NCBI GenBank assembly: GCA_903994365.1 | Contig: CAJEXL010000002.1 | Span: 81,169-145,168 of the forward strand | DNA: 64,000 nt | DNA from: an uncultured Chlorobiaceae bacterium | Lineage (GTDB): Bacteria; Bacteroidota; Chlorobiia; Chlorobiales; Chlorobiaceae | Direction of reading: 5' to 3' | Shown: positions 63,713-64,000 of the stretch, piece after piece | Position numbering within the stretch: the stretch's first letter is position 1 | Layout: the number at the start of each line of letters is the position of its first letter | Position numbers and translations under genes: made by a program | Notes under the pieces: model-generated | The model's input: the letters and a program-made list of their open reading frames with translations, nothing else | What the model was told of the DNA's origin: nothing | Database searches by the model: none

Positions 63713-64000
63713 GGAAAGAACTAACAGGGGGTTTTCCGAAAAGTTGGCAAGAAAGTAAATAATTTTCTCAATGTCATTCTTGTCCTGAAGTTGATCAAGA
63801 CAACCAAACGTCTTATGGACATGTTGTTTTGTCTTGACCTGTTCCTTGCGGTTTGTTACCAGTAGCTTCGATAGCCAAAACAGACCTACTGAAGTGGACC
63901 CCAGCCGGTGGACAAAAAGTGGCTGAGTTTAAGTTAGTAACCTGGCCTGTTCATGCAGCGGAAAGGCGCTGCCCCTCTTTTACCTTTAACTCTTCTGTCA
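63713..64000. other. Right flank of the IS with no complete gene
   Basis: Nothing coding is seen from 63713 to about 63889. A second insertion-sequence end begins at TGAAGTGGACCCC (63890-63902). Confidence 0.5.
63951..64000 (-). CDS. Putative transposase C-terminus (partial)
   Basis: Minus strand from the window edge: TEELKVKEGQRLSAA and TGA at 63951. The position about 50 bases from the IS3-like end sequence at 63890 suggests a transposase end. Too short to classify. Confidence 0.35.
   Translation of the reverse strand, partial: TEELKVKEGQRLSAA

Noticed and set aside
1..64000. CRISPR arrays, tRNA and rRNA genes
   Set aside because: No regularly spaced direct repeats and no tRNA- or rRNA-like sequence were recognised by reading; tRNAscan-SE, Infernal and a CRISPR finder were not run.

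Overview
The window most likely comes from a green sulfur bacterium (Chlorobiaceae, Chlorobium/Pelodictyon type). This is inferred from remembered similarity of the cbb3 oxidase operon, the repetitive giant surface protein, the toxin-antitoxin (TA)/restriction debris and the polysaccharide genes; no database was searched. No rRNA, tRNA or CRISPR array was recognised.

Layout. (1) 1-9718, minus strand: the first 3239 codons of a giant repetitive, RTX-like secreted or surface protein that runs out of the window. (2) 10072-18789, plus strand: a cbb3 cytochrome oxidase operon, ccoN-O-Q-P-G, a TA module that interrupts it, then ccoH-like, a small secreted protein, ccoI, ccoS and a SafE-type membrane protein. 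The ORF for ccoQ (47 aa) is very short, and CcoP is a short single-haem form. (3) 18790-42900: a scrambled accessory island. It holds about fifteen TA modules, five of them apparently intact (two ParE-type pairs, one YoeB-type pair, DUF433/DUF5615 and HicAB). It also holds a NotI-family restriction enzyme plus adenine methylase cassette sitting inside a split N4-cytosine methyltransferase, a decayed type I hsdR, an AlbA_2/ATPase protein, an AAA ATPase, and three copies of the end of the cco operon (ccoI tail, ccoS, safE). Many genes occur two to four times as fragments joined at sharp junctions, including a RhuM-methyltransferase-ccoI chimera. (4) 43059-46516: cydD-cydC, the exporter needed for cytochrome bd assembly. 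The island therefore lies between two loci for oxygen respiration. (5) 46581-50299, minus strand: housekeeping genes hisS, a ptsN-like gene, cdsA and a CPBP protease. (6) 50384-61500: a polysaccharide locus with eight glycosyltransferases and an MsbA-like ABC transporter, plus remnants of a nucleotide-sugar dehydrogenase and a sugar epimerase. (7) 61850-63712: an intact IS1634-family element, followed by the end of a second insertion sequence.

How it fits together. The cbb3 operon and cydDC suggest handling of low oxygen in an organism presumed to be anaerobic and phototrophic. The giant protein and the glycosyltransferases shape the cell surface. The island is a recombination hot spot in which toxins have mostly been inactivated while many antitoxins stay open. 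The most unusual items are the restriction cassette flanked by a ~273-base duplication of its target gene, the mosaic chimeras, a TA module inside the cco operon, an integron attC-like fold downstream of a hypothetical gene, and a slippery heptamer at the stop codon of a small membrane protein.
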